64,000 bases of DNA from Aulosira sp. FACHB-615. Lineage in GTDB: Bacteria > Cyanobacteriota > Cyanobacteriia > Cyanobacteriales > Nostocaceae. The position numbers were made by a program, and so were the translations under genes. Each line of letters starts with the position of its first letter. Position 1 is the stretch's first letter. Shown here piece by piece: positions 8,579 to 18,800 of the stretch. Location of the stretch: the NCBI RefSeq assembly GCF_014698045.1, contig NZ_JACJSE010000006.1:342522-406521 (forward strand). The letters run 5' to 3'. The notes under the pieces are model-generated. The model worked only from the letters and a program-made list of their open reading frames with translations. It was not told the origin of the DNA and did not search any database.

Positions 8579-9220
8579 GTGACCTTATTTTTGGACTCAG
8601 CGATCGCAGCCGAAGCAGAAGCTGCTAAAAAGTTAGGTTGGGTAAAAGGCATCACTACTAACCCAACATTATTAGCCAAAAGCCCGTTACCGGTTGAGAC
8701 GACGTTAAAACAACTGGCACAATTAACTACAGGGCCAGTGTTTTATCAATTGATGGCTGCTGAATTTGAAGAAATGGTAGCAGAAGGCAGAGCCGCCTTT
8801 GAGTTAATTGGACAGCAAACAGTCTTAAAAATTCCCGCTTCCTTAGTTGGTTTTCAGGTGGTGGCTGAACTAGCACCAGAAATTCCCTGTGCAGTCACAG
8901 CTATATACAGTGCAGCCCAAGCCGCAGTCTCTCAAGAAGCTGGGGCAAAATATGCGATCGCCTATGTCAATCGAGCCACTAGACTATTAGGTGATGGGGT
9001 GGCATTAGTCCGGGAAATGGCAAGTGTTTTAAAGGGAAGCAACACAGAAATTATGGCAGCCAGCATCAAATCTCCCCAAGAAGCCGTCGCATCCCTACAA
9101 GCTGGCGCTCACCATCTCACCTTACCCTTAGCAATGTTGCAGTCGATGACAAATCACGAATTGTCAGTGCAAACCATTGATGAATTTGCCGAAAATGGAC
9201 GCGGGATTTTACAGGCGTAG
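8579..9220 (+). CDS. Transaldolase / fructose-6-phosphate aldolase-like protein
   Basis: 213 residues, the length of the small (TalC/FSA-type) transaldolase subfamily. The N-terminal strand FLDSA, the GITTNPTLL loop (24-32) and the Schiff-base Lys84 in VLKIPAS are all present, followed by the ATAIYSAAQA-like and MAASIK barrel strands. The family moves a dihydroxyacetone unit between sugar phosphates (sedoheptulose-7-P/glyceraldehyde-3-P) or cleaves fructose-6-P; motif reading cannot separate the two. The start codon is GTG at 8579, chosen because AAGGAA lies 9-10 bases ahead and the first strand begins there. It appears monocistronic. Confidence 0.88.
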   Translation: MTLFLDSAIAAEAEAAKKLGWVKGITTNPTLLAKSPLPVETTLKQLAQLTTGPVFYQLMAAEFEEMVAEGRAAFELIGQQTVLKIPASLVGFQVVAELAPEIPCAVTAIYSAAQAAVSQEAGAKYAIAYVNRATRLLGDGVALVREMASVLKGSNTEIMAASIKSPQEAVASLQAGAHHLTLPLAMLQSMTNHELSVQTIDEFAENGRGILQA

Positions 9221-9282
9221 GAGTGGTGTTTTAGCAACTTGCTGGAAATGAGGCAAGGGAGAGAAGGCGGATAAGGTAGTAG

Positions 9283-9475
9283 ACCCGAATTTCTCACTTA
9301 TGGGTAGCGGGTGTGGAGAGAGAGGGGAGTGTGGGGAGTGTGGGAAGTGTGGGGAGTGTGGGGAGTGTGGGAAGTGTGGGGAGTGTGGAGGGTCATTTTT
9401 TGGATACTTAGCCAGAAATCCCACACAAAATTTCGTTCACCCCCCCTGGATTTCTCTCTTGTGAGAAATCCAGGT
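9283..9475. repeat. Inverted-repeat element F, copy 1, with G-rich tandem core
   Basis: The ends acccgaatttctcac and gtgagaaatccaggt are shared with copies at 33911-34045 and 47691-47843. The core is a run of gtggggagt/gtgggaagt nonamers. The right end is itself a small hairpin (ctggatttctc/tgagaaatccag). Confidence 0.8.
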
Positions 9476-9505
9476 AGAGATATAGGAGGATGTGGGGGTT
9501 TAGGC

Positions 9506-9660
9506 AATACGGTTCGGTTAACAAATGTATCTGTTGAGGTGAGCAGGGGGGCGGAGGAGCTTCAGGTGCAGGGGAGAGCGTACCTTCGTTCCCCCTTTCA
9601 CCCCTGCACCTCTGCACCCTTGCTTGCCTACACAAGTAAGTTTCTTATCCGAACCGTATT
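9506..9660. repeat. Inverted-repeat element G
   Basis: The ends aatacggttcgg (9506-9517) and ccgaaccgtatt (9649-9660) are perfectly complementary. Inside is a second hairpin, aggtgcaggggagag facing cccctgcacct, whose loop (gtaccttcgttc) resembles, in reverse, the core of element F copy 3 at 47750-47785. The remaining part of the 9221-9930 gap is AT-rich leader. Confidence 0.75.
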
Positions 9661-9854
9661 AAGGGTTTAGGTATGAAACAACCTCTACACCAATTCTGAG
9701 AAACCTGATATTTTCAATATTACTAAATAATGCTTGGTTTATCACTGCTTTAAGGGCATACTACCATAGCTCTGAAAATCCCTATAAAATCTATGTAAAG
9801 ATGCCTGAAAATATACTAATTTTCAGTATTTGTGTTATTTGATATGAACGGCAA

Positions 9855-9865
9855 GGGAATAATAA
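9855..9865 (+). promoter_or_regulatory. Conserved GGGAATAATAA motif before kinase gene 1
   Basis: A variant of GGGAATACTAA found ahead of the other three giant kinase genes (15777, 21836, 27328). It lies 76 bp before the start codon. Function is inferred only from conservation. Confidence 0.4.
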
Positions 9866-9930
9866 ATTTTGATGTTTCAGCTTTATCTATCTAGATAGGC
9901 AAACGCTAACTGAAATAAAGGCGTACATAC

Positions 9931-12900
9931 ATGACTACTGAATATTGCATTCCTCTGATTCCTGGATATCAAATTAGCGAATTACTATATGCAGGTTCTC
10001 GCAGCATAGTATATCGAGCTATGCGTCAATTTGATCAGATGCCAGTAGTAATTAAAGTTTTAACTTCCGAACATCCAACCTTACAAGAATTATTGCAATT
10101 TCGCCATCAATATAATATTAGTAAAAATATTGATATTCCGGGAATTATTCATCCCTTAGCTTTAGAAACTTATAAAAATAGTTATATCTTGGTCATGGCG
10201 GATACTGGGGGAATTGCTTTAAGAGAGTATGCCAAAACCAAATATATCAGTATAGGAGAATTTTTAGAGATTGCTCTCCAATTAACGCAAATTATCCACG
10301 ATTTACACCAAAATCGCGTTATTCACAAAGATATTAAACCTGCCAATATTTTAATTCATCCCCAAACCAAACAAATTCAGCTTATTGATTTTAGTATTGC
10401 TTCATTACTGCCTAAAGAAACCCAAGAAATTAAAAATCCGAATGTCTTAGAAGGGACACTTGCTTATATTTCTCCTGAACAAACGGGGAGAATGAATCGA
10501 GGTATTGATTACCGCAGTGATTTTTATTCTTTGGGTGTGACATTTTATGAATTACTCACAGGGAATTTACCTTTTATCTGTGATGATCCAATGGAGTTAG
10601 TGCATTGTCATATTGCTAAACAACCAGATGAATTGAACAATGCAAAAATCCCCCAAGTCATTGCCGAGATTGTGATGAAATTGATGGCGAAAAATGCTGA
10701 AGACCGTTATCAAACAGCTTTAGGTTTAAAATTTGATTTAGAAAAATGTCTGACAGAATATCAATTAACTGGTAGATTAGACTATTTTACAATTGGTGAG
10801 TGGGATATTTGCGATCGCTTCCTCATTCCCGAAAAACTCTATGGACGAAAAGCCGAAGTTGGCGCATTATTAAGCTCTTTTGAACGTGTATCAGCAGGTA
10901 CGGCAGAATTAACGCTAGTTGCTGGTTTTTCCGGGATTGGTAAAACCGCCGTGATCAATGAAGTGCATAAACCAATTCTCCAACAACGAGGCTATTTTAT
11001 TAAAGGGAAATTTGACCAATTTAGTCGTAACATTCCCTTGGGTGGTTTTGTGCAAGCCTGCCGCGACTTGATGGGACAGTTACTATCCGAATCTGACATC
11101 AAACTTCAGCGATGGCAAGCAAAAATTTTGGCAGTTTTAGGCGACAATGCTCAAGTTTTGATTGACGTAATACCCGAATTAGAATTAATTATTGGTCAAC
11201 AACCACCTGTAGCAGATTTAGCCGCTAGTGCGGCACAAAATCGGTTTAATTTGTTATTTCAAAAGTTTATTAATATATTTACCACTGCCGAGCATCCTTT
11301 AGTAATATTTTTAGATGATTTACAGTGGGCAGATTTAGCTTCTTTGGAGTTGATTAAAACCCTAATCAAAACAAGTCATTATCTGTTGGTGTTAGGTGCA
11401 TATCGAGATAATGAAATATCAGCAACTCACCCATTACTGTTATTGCTGGAAGAACTCAACAAAACACAGGCAAGGATTAATAAAATCACCCTGAAACCTT
11501 TAGCAGTTGATGATATTAATCATTTGCTGGCAGACACATTAAACTGCTCTTTAGAACTGGCTAAACCACTTACAGAATTAATCAACCGCAAAACTCAAGG
11601 TAATCCTTTTTTTACCACTCAGTTTCTCAAAGCATTACATGAAGAAAAATATATTACCTTTAATCGCGATCGCCGCTTTTGGGAGTGTGATCTTGTCCAA
11701 GTCAATACACTATCACTCACTGATGATATAGTCCAGTTCATGGCGTTGCAATTACAGAAATTGCCAGATGTCACGCAAAAAGTGTTGAAGTTAGCTGCTT
11801 GTATTGGTAACACTTTTGATTTAGCAACCTTAATGCTGATCTCAGAATTATCGCCACAGGAGACAGCAAAAGCATTATGGAAAGCTTTGCAAGCAGGGTT
11901 TATTTTACCTAACAGCCAAGTTTATCAGTTATTACAGTCTGATGAGATTGGTGGTTATGAGGTAGAAAATAGCATTAATCCTACATATCAATTTCTACAC
12001 GATCGCATTCAACAAGCTGCCTATTCTCTTATTTCCGATGACCAAAAGCAAATCACCCATTATCAAATCGGAAAACAATTATTATGCAATACTCCGCTAG
12101 AGCAACAGGAAAATAGAATTTTTGATATTGTCAATCATCTGTATCGCGGCATTAATTATATCACTCAGCAACTAGAGAAAGATGAATTTGCTCAATTAAA
12201 CTTCATAGCAGGTAAAAAGGCTAAAACTTCTACTGCTTATAAAGCGGCTATAAAATATTTTCAAACAGGACTTAGTGTGTTATCAGATGATAGTTGGCAA
12301 AATAATTATCAATTTATATTTTCTCTGTACAAAGAACAGGCAGAGTGTGAATATTTTCTAGGAGAATTTTCTGGGTCTGAGGAACTATTTGCCATTGCCT
12401 TACGGCATTCACAAAATATTTTCGATCAAGCTGATATTTATGCAGATATAATGATGCTAAAAATCACCCAAGGTGAAGATTTTAATGCTGCCATTACGGC
12501 TGGTTTAAAAGCTTTGGATACCTTGGGAATGAGTCTACCAACTCTATCCGTAGCAATTCAATCTGCCATTGATATTGAATTAAATAAGTTAGCCTCATTC
12601 CGTGCAACGGAGATTTATTATAATCTGCTGAATTTGCCTGTAATGACTGATCCTAATAAAAAAGCTTGTATGAAGCTTTTAAGTGTTTTATGTTCTATCA
12701 CTTATCTCACAGGTAGCCATCAAATCAATCAATTAATCCGCTTATTAATGCTCAATACGTCCTTTGAGTATGGCAATTGTGAAAACTCTGGTATTGGTTA
12801 CTGCTTTTATGGAATGGCACTGATTGAACAAGGAGAATATCAAACCGCCTATCAATTTGGCAAGCAAGCTCTAGAGCTTGATCAAAAGTTCAATCATCCG

Positions 12901-15741
12901 CAATATCTTGCCCAAAATATTAATATATTTTGCCATACGATTAATCCCTATATGAAACCGTTAAAAACTAATTTACCTCTCTATCAACGTTCATTTGATA
13001 TTTGCAATGAATGTGGAGATTTAGTATTTGGTGTTTGGGCGGTTTTGTTCATGATTTGGACGATGTTAATTCAAGGCAAATGTTTAGTAGATATTCATAC
13101 TGAAATGGAGAAATATACAGATTATGTAGAAAAAGTAAATGATATCAATATATTACAGGGGTTTCTCCAACAGCAACAATTTTTATCACATCTACAAGGG
13201 AGGATACATCACACTGAATTACTAGCAAATTGGGACAGTGAAGATATTAACTGTATTCAAATTTGGCGGAAAAATAATTTTCCTTCTGGCATCAATTGGT
13301 ACTGTTTTTTGAGAATTCAGCTATCTTATATTTATGGTGATTATGTTGATGCAGTCAAAACTGCGATCGCTAATCAACAAACTCTGACTACTAATGGTAG
13401 TAGTTTCCCAATTATTCAATATCACTTTTATTATCCTCTGAGTCTCATTGCTCTTTACCCCCAAGCAACACCCGAAGAACAAAAATCTTACTGGCAAATT
13501 ATTCTTCAACATCAACAACAGATTAAAATATGGGCAAATAATTGTCCCGAAAACTTTCTGCATAAATATAATTTATTAGCAGCAGAAATAGCGCGGCTAT
13601 CTGGTAATATTTGCGAAGCTATTGACCTTTACGATCGCGCGATCGCAGGTGCAATTGAAAATGAATATCTCCAAGAAGCTGCACTGAGTAACGAACTCGC
13701 TGCTAAATTTTACCTCGACTGGGGTAAAGAAAAAATTGCTTCAGTTTATATGCAAACCGCTTACTATTACTATGCCAGTTGGGGTGCGATCGCCAAAACC
13801 GAAGATTTAGAATATCGCTACCCTGACTTGTTACGTCCCATTCTTCAACAGATTAACCCTACTCTCAACATCTGGGAAAATATCGAAAATTTGTTTGTCC
13901 CGAATCTCTCAATTCACTCTTCTACACAAGTCAATCAAGCTTCTAGCTCTAGTATTAATACTGCCCTAGATTTTACCGCCATCATCAAAGCTTCTCAAGC
14001 ATTATCTAGCACAATTGATTTAGATGAACTGTTACAAAAACTCACAGAGATTATTTTGCAAAATTCTGGTGGCGATTACTGTGCTTTAATCTTGCCTGAT
14101 AGCGATGGTAATTGGCATCTCAAAGCCATCGGCACACCTGAAAATACCCAAGTTTGTTTTGAACCTCTAGAAAATAATCATCATTTACCAATTAAACTGA
14201 TCAATTATGTCAAAAATACTCAAGAAGTTGTCGTATTTGATAATCTGCAAACGGATTTGCCTGTTATTAGTGAATATTTAAATATCCACCGTCCAAAAAG
14301 TGTGTTGTGTTTACCAGTACTCAATCAAGGAAATTTGATTGGGGTTTTATATTTAAGAAACCAGTATACTAGTGAAGTATTTACACGCGATCGCATTCTC
14401 ATTCTGGAAATTCTTTGCACCCAAGCAGCGATTTCTCTAGAAAACGCCCGCCTCCACGCCCAAGAACGAGAAAAATCTGAGCGTTTAGAAAAATCTCAAC
14501 AAAGATTGCAAATCATCATTCAACAAACTCCAGTCGCTATCTTCGAGTGGAATACTCAGTTTGAATGTCAACATTGTAATCCAGCCGCCGAAAAATTGTT
14601 TGGCTATACACAAGCAGAAATTGTCGGCAATAATTTGCGGATAATTATCCCGGAAGAACATCATGTTTATGTAGATGATGTGACTGCTTCGATTTTAGCT
14701 GAACATGGTGGTTCTCACGCAATTAATGAAAATATTACTAAAGATGGTCGACGGATTATTTGTGAATGGTTTAATGCCCCAATGTTAGATGCTAATGGTC
14801 AGGTTTGTGGTGGAGTTTCAATTGGTTTAGATATTAGCGATCGCCAAAAAACAGAAGCAGCAATTCATAAAAAATCCCAAGAATTAGAAACAGCTTTACA
14901 AGAACTCAAACAAGCCCAAATTCAGATGGTACAAAATGAAAAAATGGCTTCTTTGGGTAATTTAGTCGCGGGGGTAGCCCATGAAGTTAATAATCCCATT
15001 GGTTTTCTCAATGCTAGTATTAACAATGCCCAAGAATATGTGCAGGATTTAATTGGGCATTTAGAACTTTATCAGCAATATTATGCCCAACCTGTTGAGG
15101 CAATTCAAGAAAATGCTGAAGACATTGATTTAGACTTTTTAGTTGCAGATTTACCTCATTTGCTAGATTCGATGACGGAAGCCATGCAGCGCATTAAATC
15201 AATTAGTATGAGTCTGCGGACGTTCTCTCGTGCTGACACCGATAGCAAAGTCATGGCTAATATTCACGAAGGTTTAGATAGTACCTTATTAATTTTAAAA
15301 TATCGCTTAAAAGCTAATGACAAACGTCCTACTATTGATGTTCAAACAAATTATGGCAATATTCCTTTAGTTGAATGTTTTCCGGGTCAGTTAAACCAAG
15401 TATTTATGAATGTTTTGGCTAATGCTATTGATATGTTTGATGAAATGGCCCAAACGCACACATTTGCGGAATTACAAACTCATCCCCAACAAATTACCAT
15501 CCGCACTCAAGTTGTTGCCCATCAAGTTTATATTCATATTCAAGATAATGGCAAAGGTATGGGTGCAGAAGTACAAGAGAAAATCTTTGAGCATTTATTT
15601 ACTACCAAAGGAGTCGGTAAAGGTACTGGGTTAGGATTAGCGATCGCGCGGCAAATTATCGAAGAAAAGCACGGCGGTCAAATCACAGTCAGTTCTGTTT
15701 TGGGGGAAGGGACAGAATTTATCATCCAACTGCCAGTGTAA
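9931..15741 (+). CDS. Giant hybrid Ser/Thr-AAA-GAF-PAS-histidine kinase, type A (gene 1)
   Basis: 1936 residues. Order: Ser/Thr kinase domain (~8-275; HKD catalytic loop with D134, LIDFS where DFG is usual, activation segment ending SPEQ); AAA/STAND ATPase (Walker A GFSGIGKT ~331-339, Walker B IFLDDLQWAD ~458-468); long helical TPR-like region (~600-1290); GAF (~1350-1510); PAS (~1525-1650); HisKA with phospho-acceptor H1684 in AHEVNNPIG; HATPase with NAIDMFDE, DNGKGMG and GTGLGLAI. This is the HstK-type multi-kinase family of cyanobacteria. No membrane segment is seen, so it is probably cytoplasmic. No receiver is attached; a partner regulator is needed. AAAGG precedes the ATG. The input signal is unknown. 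Confidence 0.93.
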   Translation: MTTEYCIPLIPGYQISELLYAGSRSIVYRAMRQFDQMPVVIKVLTSEHPTLQELLQFRHQYNISKNIDIPGIIHPLALETYKNSYILVMADTGGIALREYAKTKYISIGEFLEIALQLTQIIHDLHQNRVIHKDIKPANILIHPQTKQIQLIDFSIASLLPKETQEIKNPNVLEGTLAYISPEQTGRMNRGIDYRSDFYSLGVTFYELLTGNLPFICDDPMELVHCHIAKQPDELNNAKIPQVIAEIVMKLMAKNAEDRYQTALGLKFDLEKCLTEYQLTGRLDYFTIGEWDICDRFLIPEKLYGRKAEVGALLSSFERVSAGTAELTLVAGFSGIGKTAVINEVHKPILQQRGYFIKGKFDQFSRNIPLGGFVQACRDLMGQLLSESDIKLQRWQAKILAVLGDNAQVLIDVIPELELIIGQQPPVADLAASAAQNRFNLLFQKFINIFTTAEHPLVIFLDDLQWADLASLELIKTLIKTSHYLLVLGAYRDNEISATHPLLLLLEELNKTQARINKITLKPLAVDDINHLLADTLNCSLELAKPLTELINRKTQGNPFFTTQFLKALHEEKYITFNRDRRFWECDLVQVNTLSLTDDIVQFMALQLQKLPDVTQKVLKLAACIGNTFDLATLMLISELSPQETAKALWKALQAGFILPNSQVYQLLQSDEIGGYEVENSINPTYQFLHDRIQQAAYSLISDDQKQITHYQIGKQLLCNTPLEQQENRIFDIVNHLYRGINYITQQLEKDEFAQLNFIAGKKAKTSTAYKAAIKYFQTGLSVLSDDSWQNNYQFIFSLYKEQAECEYFLGEFSGSEELFAIALRHSQNIFDQADIYADIMMLKITQGEDFNAAITAGLKALDTLGMSLPTLSVAIQSAIDIELNKLASFRATEIYYNLLNLPVMTDPNKKACMKLLSVLCSITYLTGSHQINQLIRLLMLNTSFEYGNCENSGIGYCFYGMALIEQGEYQTAYQFGKQALELDQKFNHPQYLAQNINIFCHTINPYMKPLKTNLPLYQRSFDICNECGDLVFGVWAVLFMIWTMLIQGKCLVDIHTEMEKYTDYVEKVNDINILQGFLQQQQFLSHLQGRIHHTELLANWDSEDINCIQIWRKNNFPSGINWYCFLRIQLSYIYGDYVDAVKTAIANQQTLTTNGSSFPIIQYHFYYPLSLIALYPQATPEEQKSYWQIILQHQQQIKIWANNCPENFLHKYNLLAAEIARLSGNICEAIDLYDRAIAGAIENEYLQEAALSNELAAKFYLDWGKEKIASVYMQTAYYYYASWGAIAKTEDLEYRYPDLLRPILQQINPTLNIWENIENLFVPNLSIHSSTQVNQASSSSINTALDFTAIIKASQALSSTIDLDELLQKLTEIILQNSGGDYCALILPDSDGNWHLKAIGTPENTQVCFEPLENNHHLPIKLINYVKNTQEVVVFDNLQTDLPVISEYLNIHRPKSVLCLPVLNQGNLIGVLYLRNQYTSEVFTRDRILILEILCTQAAISLENARLHAQEREKSERLEKSQQRLQIIIQQTPVAIFEWNTQFECQHCNPAAEKLFGYTQAEIVGNNLRIIIPEEHHVYVDDVTASILAEHGGSHAINENITKDGRRIICEWFNAPMLDANGQVCGGVSIGLDISDRQKTEAAIHKKSQELETALQELKQAQIQMVQNEKMASLGNLVAGVAHEVNNPIGFLNASINNAQEYVQDLIGHLELYQQYYAQPVEAIQENAEDIDLDFLVADLPHLLDSMTEAMQRIKSISMSLRTFSRADTDSKVMANIHEGLDSTLLILKYRLKANDKRPTIDVQTNYGNIPLVECFPGQLNQVFMNVLANAIDMFDEMAQTHTFAELQTHPQQITIRTQVVAHQVYIHIQDNGKGMGAEVQEKIFEHLFTTKGVGKGTGLGLAIARQIIEEKHGGQITVSSVLGEGTEFIIQLPV

Positions 15742-15776
15742 ATTTTTACGTTACTATTGAGTAAGGTTGAGCGTTT

Positions 15777-15787
15777 GGGAATACTAA
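15777..15787 (+). promoter_or_regulatory. GGGAATACTAA motif before kinase gene 2
   Basis: Exact copy of the motif also at 21836 and 27328, 39 bp before the start. It sits in a 74-bp spacer closely matching the spacer between genes 3 and 4. Confidence 0.45.
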
Positions 15788-15815
15788 ATCAAGACATTTT
15801 CAAGATTTAGATATT

Positions 15816-18800
15816 ATGATTGACACGCTTGTGAAGATTCCCGGATATCGCATTAGTGAAGAACTCTACAATGGTTCGAGAACGCTGGTTTACCGCGCAG
15901 TCAGAGAAAGCGACTCAATACCAGTAGTCATAAAACTGCTGAAAAATCCTTATCCCAGCTTTAGCGAACTGTTGTTATTTCGCAATCAATACACTATTGG
16001 CAAAAATCTCAACTCACCTCTGATTATCCAAACCTATAGCCTTGAACCCTTACATAATGGCTATATGTTAGTTATGGAAGACTTTGGGGGAATTTCTCTC
16101 AAGGATTATTTCAGCAAAAATCAGGGTCTTGCATCTTTAGAAGAGTTTTTAATTTTAGCGATCGCACTCTGCGACACTCTCAACTTACTCTACCACGAGC
16201 GAATTATTCATAAAGATATTAAACCCAGCAATATCTTAATTAATCCTGAAACCAAGCAAATCAAATTAATCGACTTTAGTATTGCATCACTCCTACCCAG
16301 AGAAACCCAAACCCTAGTTAACCCCAACGTATTAGAAGGCACACTCGCTTATATATCTCCCGAACAGACAGGGAGAATGAACCGGGGTATTGATTATCGC
16401 ACAGATTTTTATTCCTTGGGTGTGACTTTTTATGAATTCCTCACAGGTGAGTTACCATTCTCATCTAATGATGCGATGGAATTGGTACATTCTCACATTG
16501 CGAAAATTCCCCCATTATTACACGCAATTAATCGAGATATCCCCTCAGTTATCTCAGAAATCGTCAGTAAGTTGATGGCGAAAAATGCTGAAGATAGATA
16601 TCAGAGTGCATTAGGATTAAAATTTGATTTAGAAAAATGCTTAACTCAACTAAGAGAAACTGGTGAGATTCAGAGTTTTGCAATTGCGAGTCGGGATTTG
16701 TGCGATCGCTTCATTATTCCTGATAAATTATATGGCAGAGAAACCGAAGTAAATACCCTACTAGAAGCATTTGAAAGAGTCAGCCAGGGTACAACGGAAA
16801 TGATGCTGGTGGCTGGGTTTTCGGGAATTGGGAAAACAGCCGTTGTTAACGAAGTGCATAAACCAATTGTTAGACAACGCGGCTACTTTATTAAAGGTAA
16901 ATATGACCAATTTAATCGCAATATTCCCTTTTCGGCATTTGTACAAGCATTCCGCGATTTAATGGGGCAATTATTGACCGAAAGCGATGTACAAATAGAA
17001 CAATGGAAGCATAAAATATTAGAGGCTGTCGGGGAAAATGGACAAGTAATTATTGAAGTCATTCCCGAATTAGAAAACATTATAGGCGCACAACTGCCAG
17101 TAGTTGAATTATCAGGTGCAGCCGCCGAAAATCGCTTTAATTTATTATTTCAAAAATTCACCCAAATCTTTACAACTAAAGAACATCCATTAGTCATATT
17201 CTTAGACGATTTACAATGGGCAGATTCGGCATCATTAAAGTTAATACAGCTATTAATTGCGAATACTGGGCATCTTTTCATTATTGGAGCATACCGTGAT
17301 AACGAAGTTAATCCCGGACATCCATTATTGTTGACATTGGGTGAAATCCAAAAGACCCAAACCAAAATTAACACAATTACTTTAGCAGCACTCAGTCAAG
17401 TACAAGTAAATAAATTAGCTGCTGATACCCTCAAATGTCCAGAAGATGTGGCATGGAATCTTTCTGTATTAATTTATCAAAAAACTCAAGGTAACCCATT
17501 TTTTACTACCCAACTTCTCAAAGCATTGCATCAAGATAAACTAATTCAATTTGACTTTGAATTAGGCTGTTGGCAATGTGATATTTCTCAAGTGAGTATC
17601 AAAGTAGTGACAGATGATGTTGTGGCTTTTATGAGCTTACAATTACGTAAATTGCCACCATCAACTCAAGAAATATTGCAGTTAGCAGCTTGTATTGGCA
17701 ATTCTTTTGATTTGGCAACTTTAGCAATTGTTTCACAACAATCTCAAATCGAAACAGCAGCTTGTTTATGGAAAGCATTACAAGAAGGGTTGATTTTACC
17801 AATTAGCGATGTTTATAAATTTTATATCGGGACAGAAACTTTAAGACATACATCAGAAAATCAACAGATTGTTAATTACAAATTTTTACATGACCGAGTA
17901 CAGCAAGCAGCTTATTCCCTGATTCCTGATGAACAAAAACAGGCAACTCATTACCAAATTGGACAATTATTATTATCCAAAATATCCCCAGAAGACACAG
18001 AAGAGCGAATATTTGAGCTAGTCGGGCAATTAAATCATGGCCAGACATTAATGAGTGAGCAACACCAACGGGATGATCTCGCCCGTCTCAATCTGATTGC
18101 AGCTCGCAAAGCGAGGACGACAACAGCATATCAAGGAGGGCGCGAATATGTTCGTGTCGGCTTATCGTTGTTGGGAGAAACAGCTTGGCAAAGACAGTAT
18201 GAAATCACCCTGGCTTTCTACGAGTTAGCCGCAGAATTAGCATCTTTGTGCGGAGATTATGCGGCGATGGAATCTGTGATTGAAACGGTAATCGAGCAAG
18301 CACAGTCTGTACTAGAAAAAGTCAATGTCTACCGGATTCGCATTGTTTCTCTGATCTCTCAAAACAAATTGCTGGAATCGATTGAGGTAGCCAGGAACGT
18401 TTTAGCTTTGCTCGGCTTACCCCTGCCCGAAACCATGACGGAGGCTGATTTTCCGCCGATTATCGCTGAAGTCAATCAGCTGATCGGAGAGCGTGACATT
18501 GAGGATTTGGTACACCTACCGAGAATGAGCGATCGCCGAATTATGGCGATCGTTGAGATCATGACTCGTCTGTTCTCATCTGCCTATATATCGGGTTCTT
18601 CGTTGTATGTTGCGCTGGTGACGATACCCGTGAAGTTATCCATTGAATATGGGAATACACTCGCTTCTATAGCTGCTTATTCTTGCTACAGCATTATTGT
18701 TGCCAATTTTCTCCAAGATGTGAATGCAGGGGTGAAATTTAATCAGTTAGCCATTCAACTCACCTCAGCACTAGAGGCCAAAGTGATGAAACCAGAAGCA

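Noticed and set aside
9311..9391. Possible CRISPR-like array
   Set aside because: The repeating unit is a 9-bp low-complexity tandem with no spacers and no cas gene nearby.
9209..9670. Several overlapping frames rich in Trp/Gly or His/Pro/Ser repeats
   Set aside because: They are translations of the G-rich nonamer tandem and hairpin elements F and G, with no start context.
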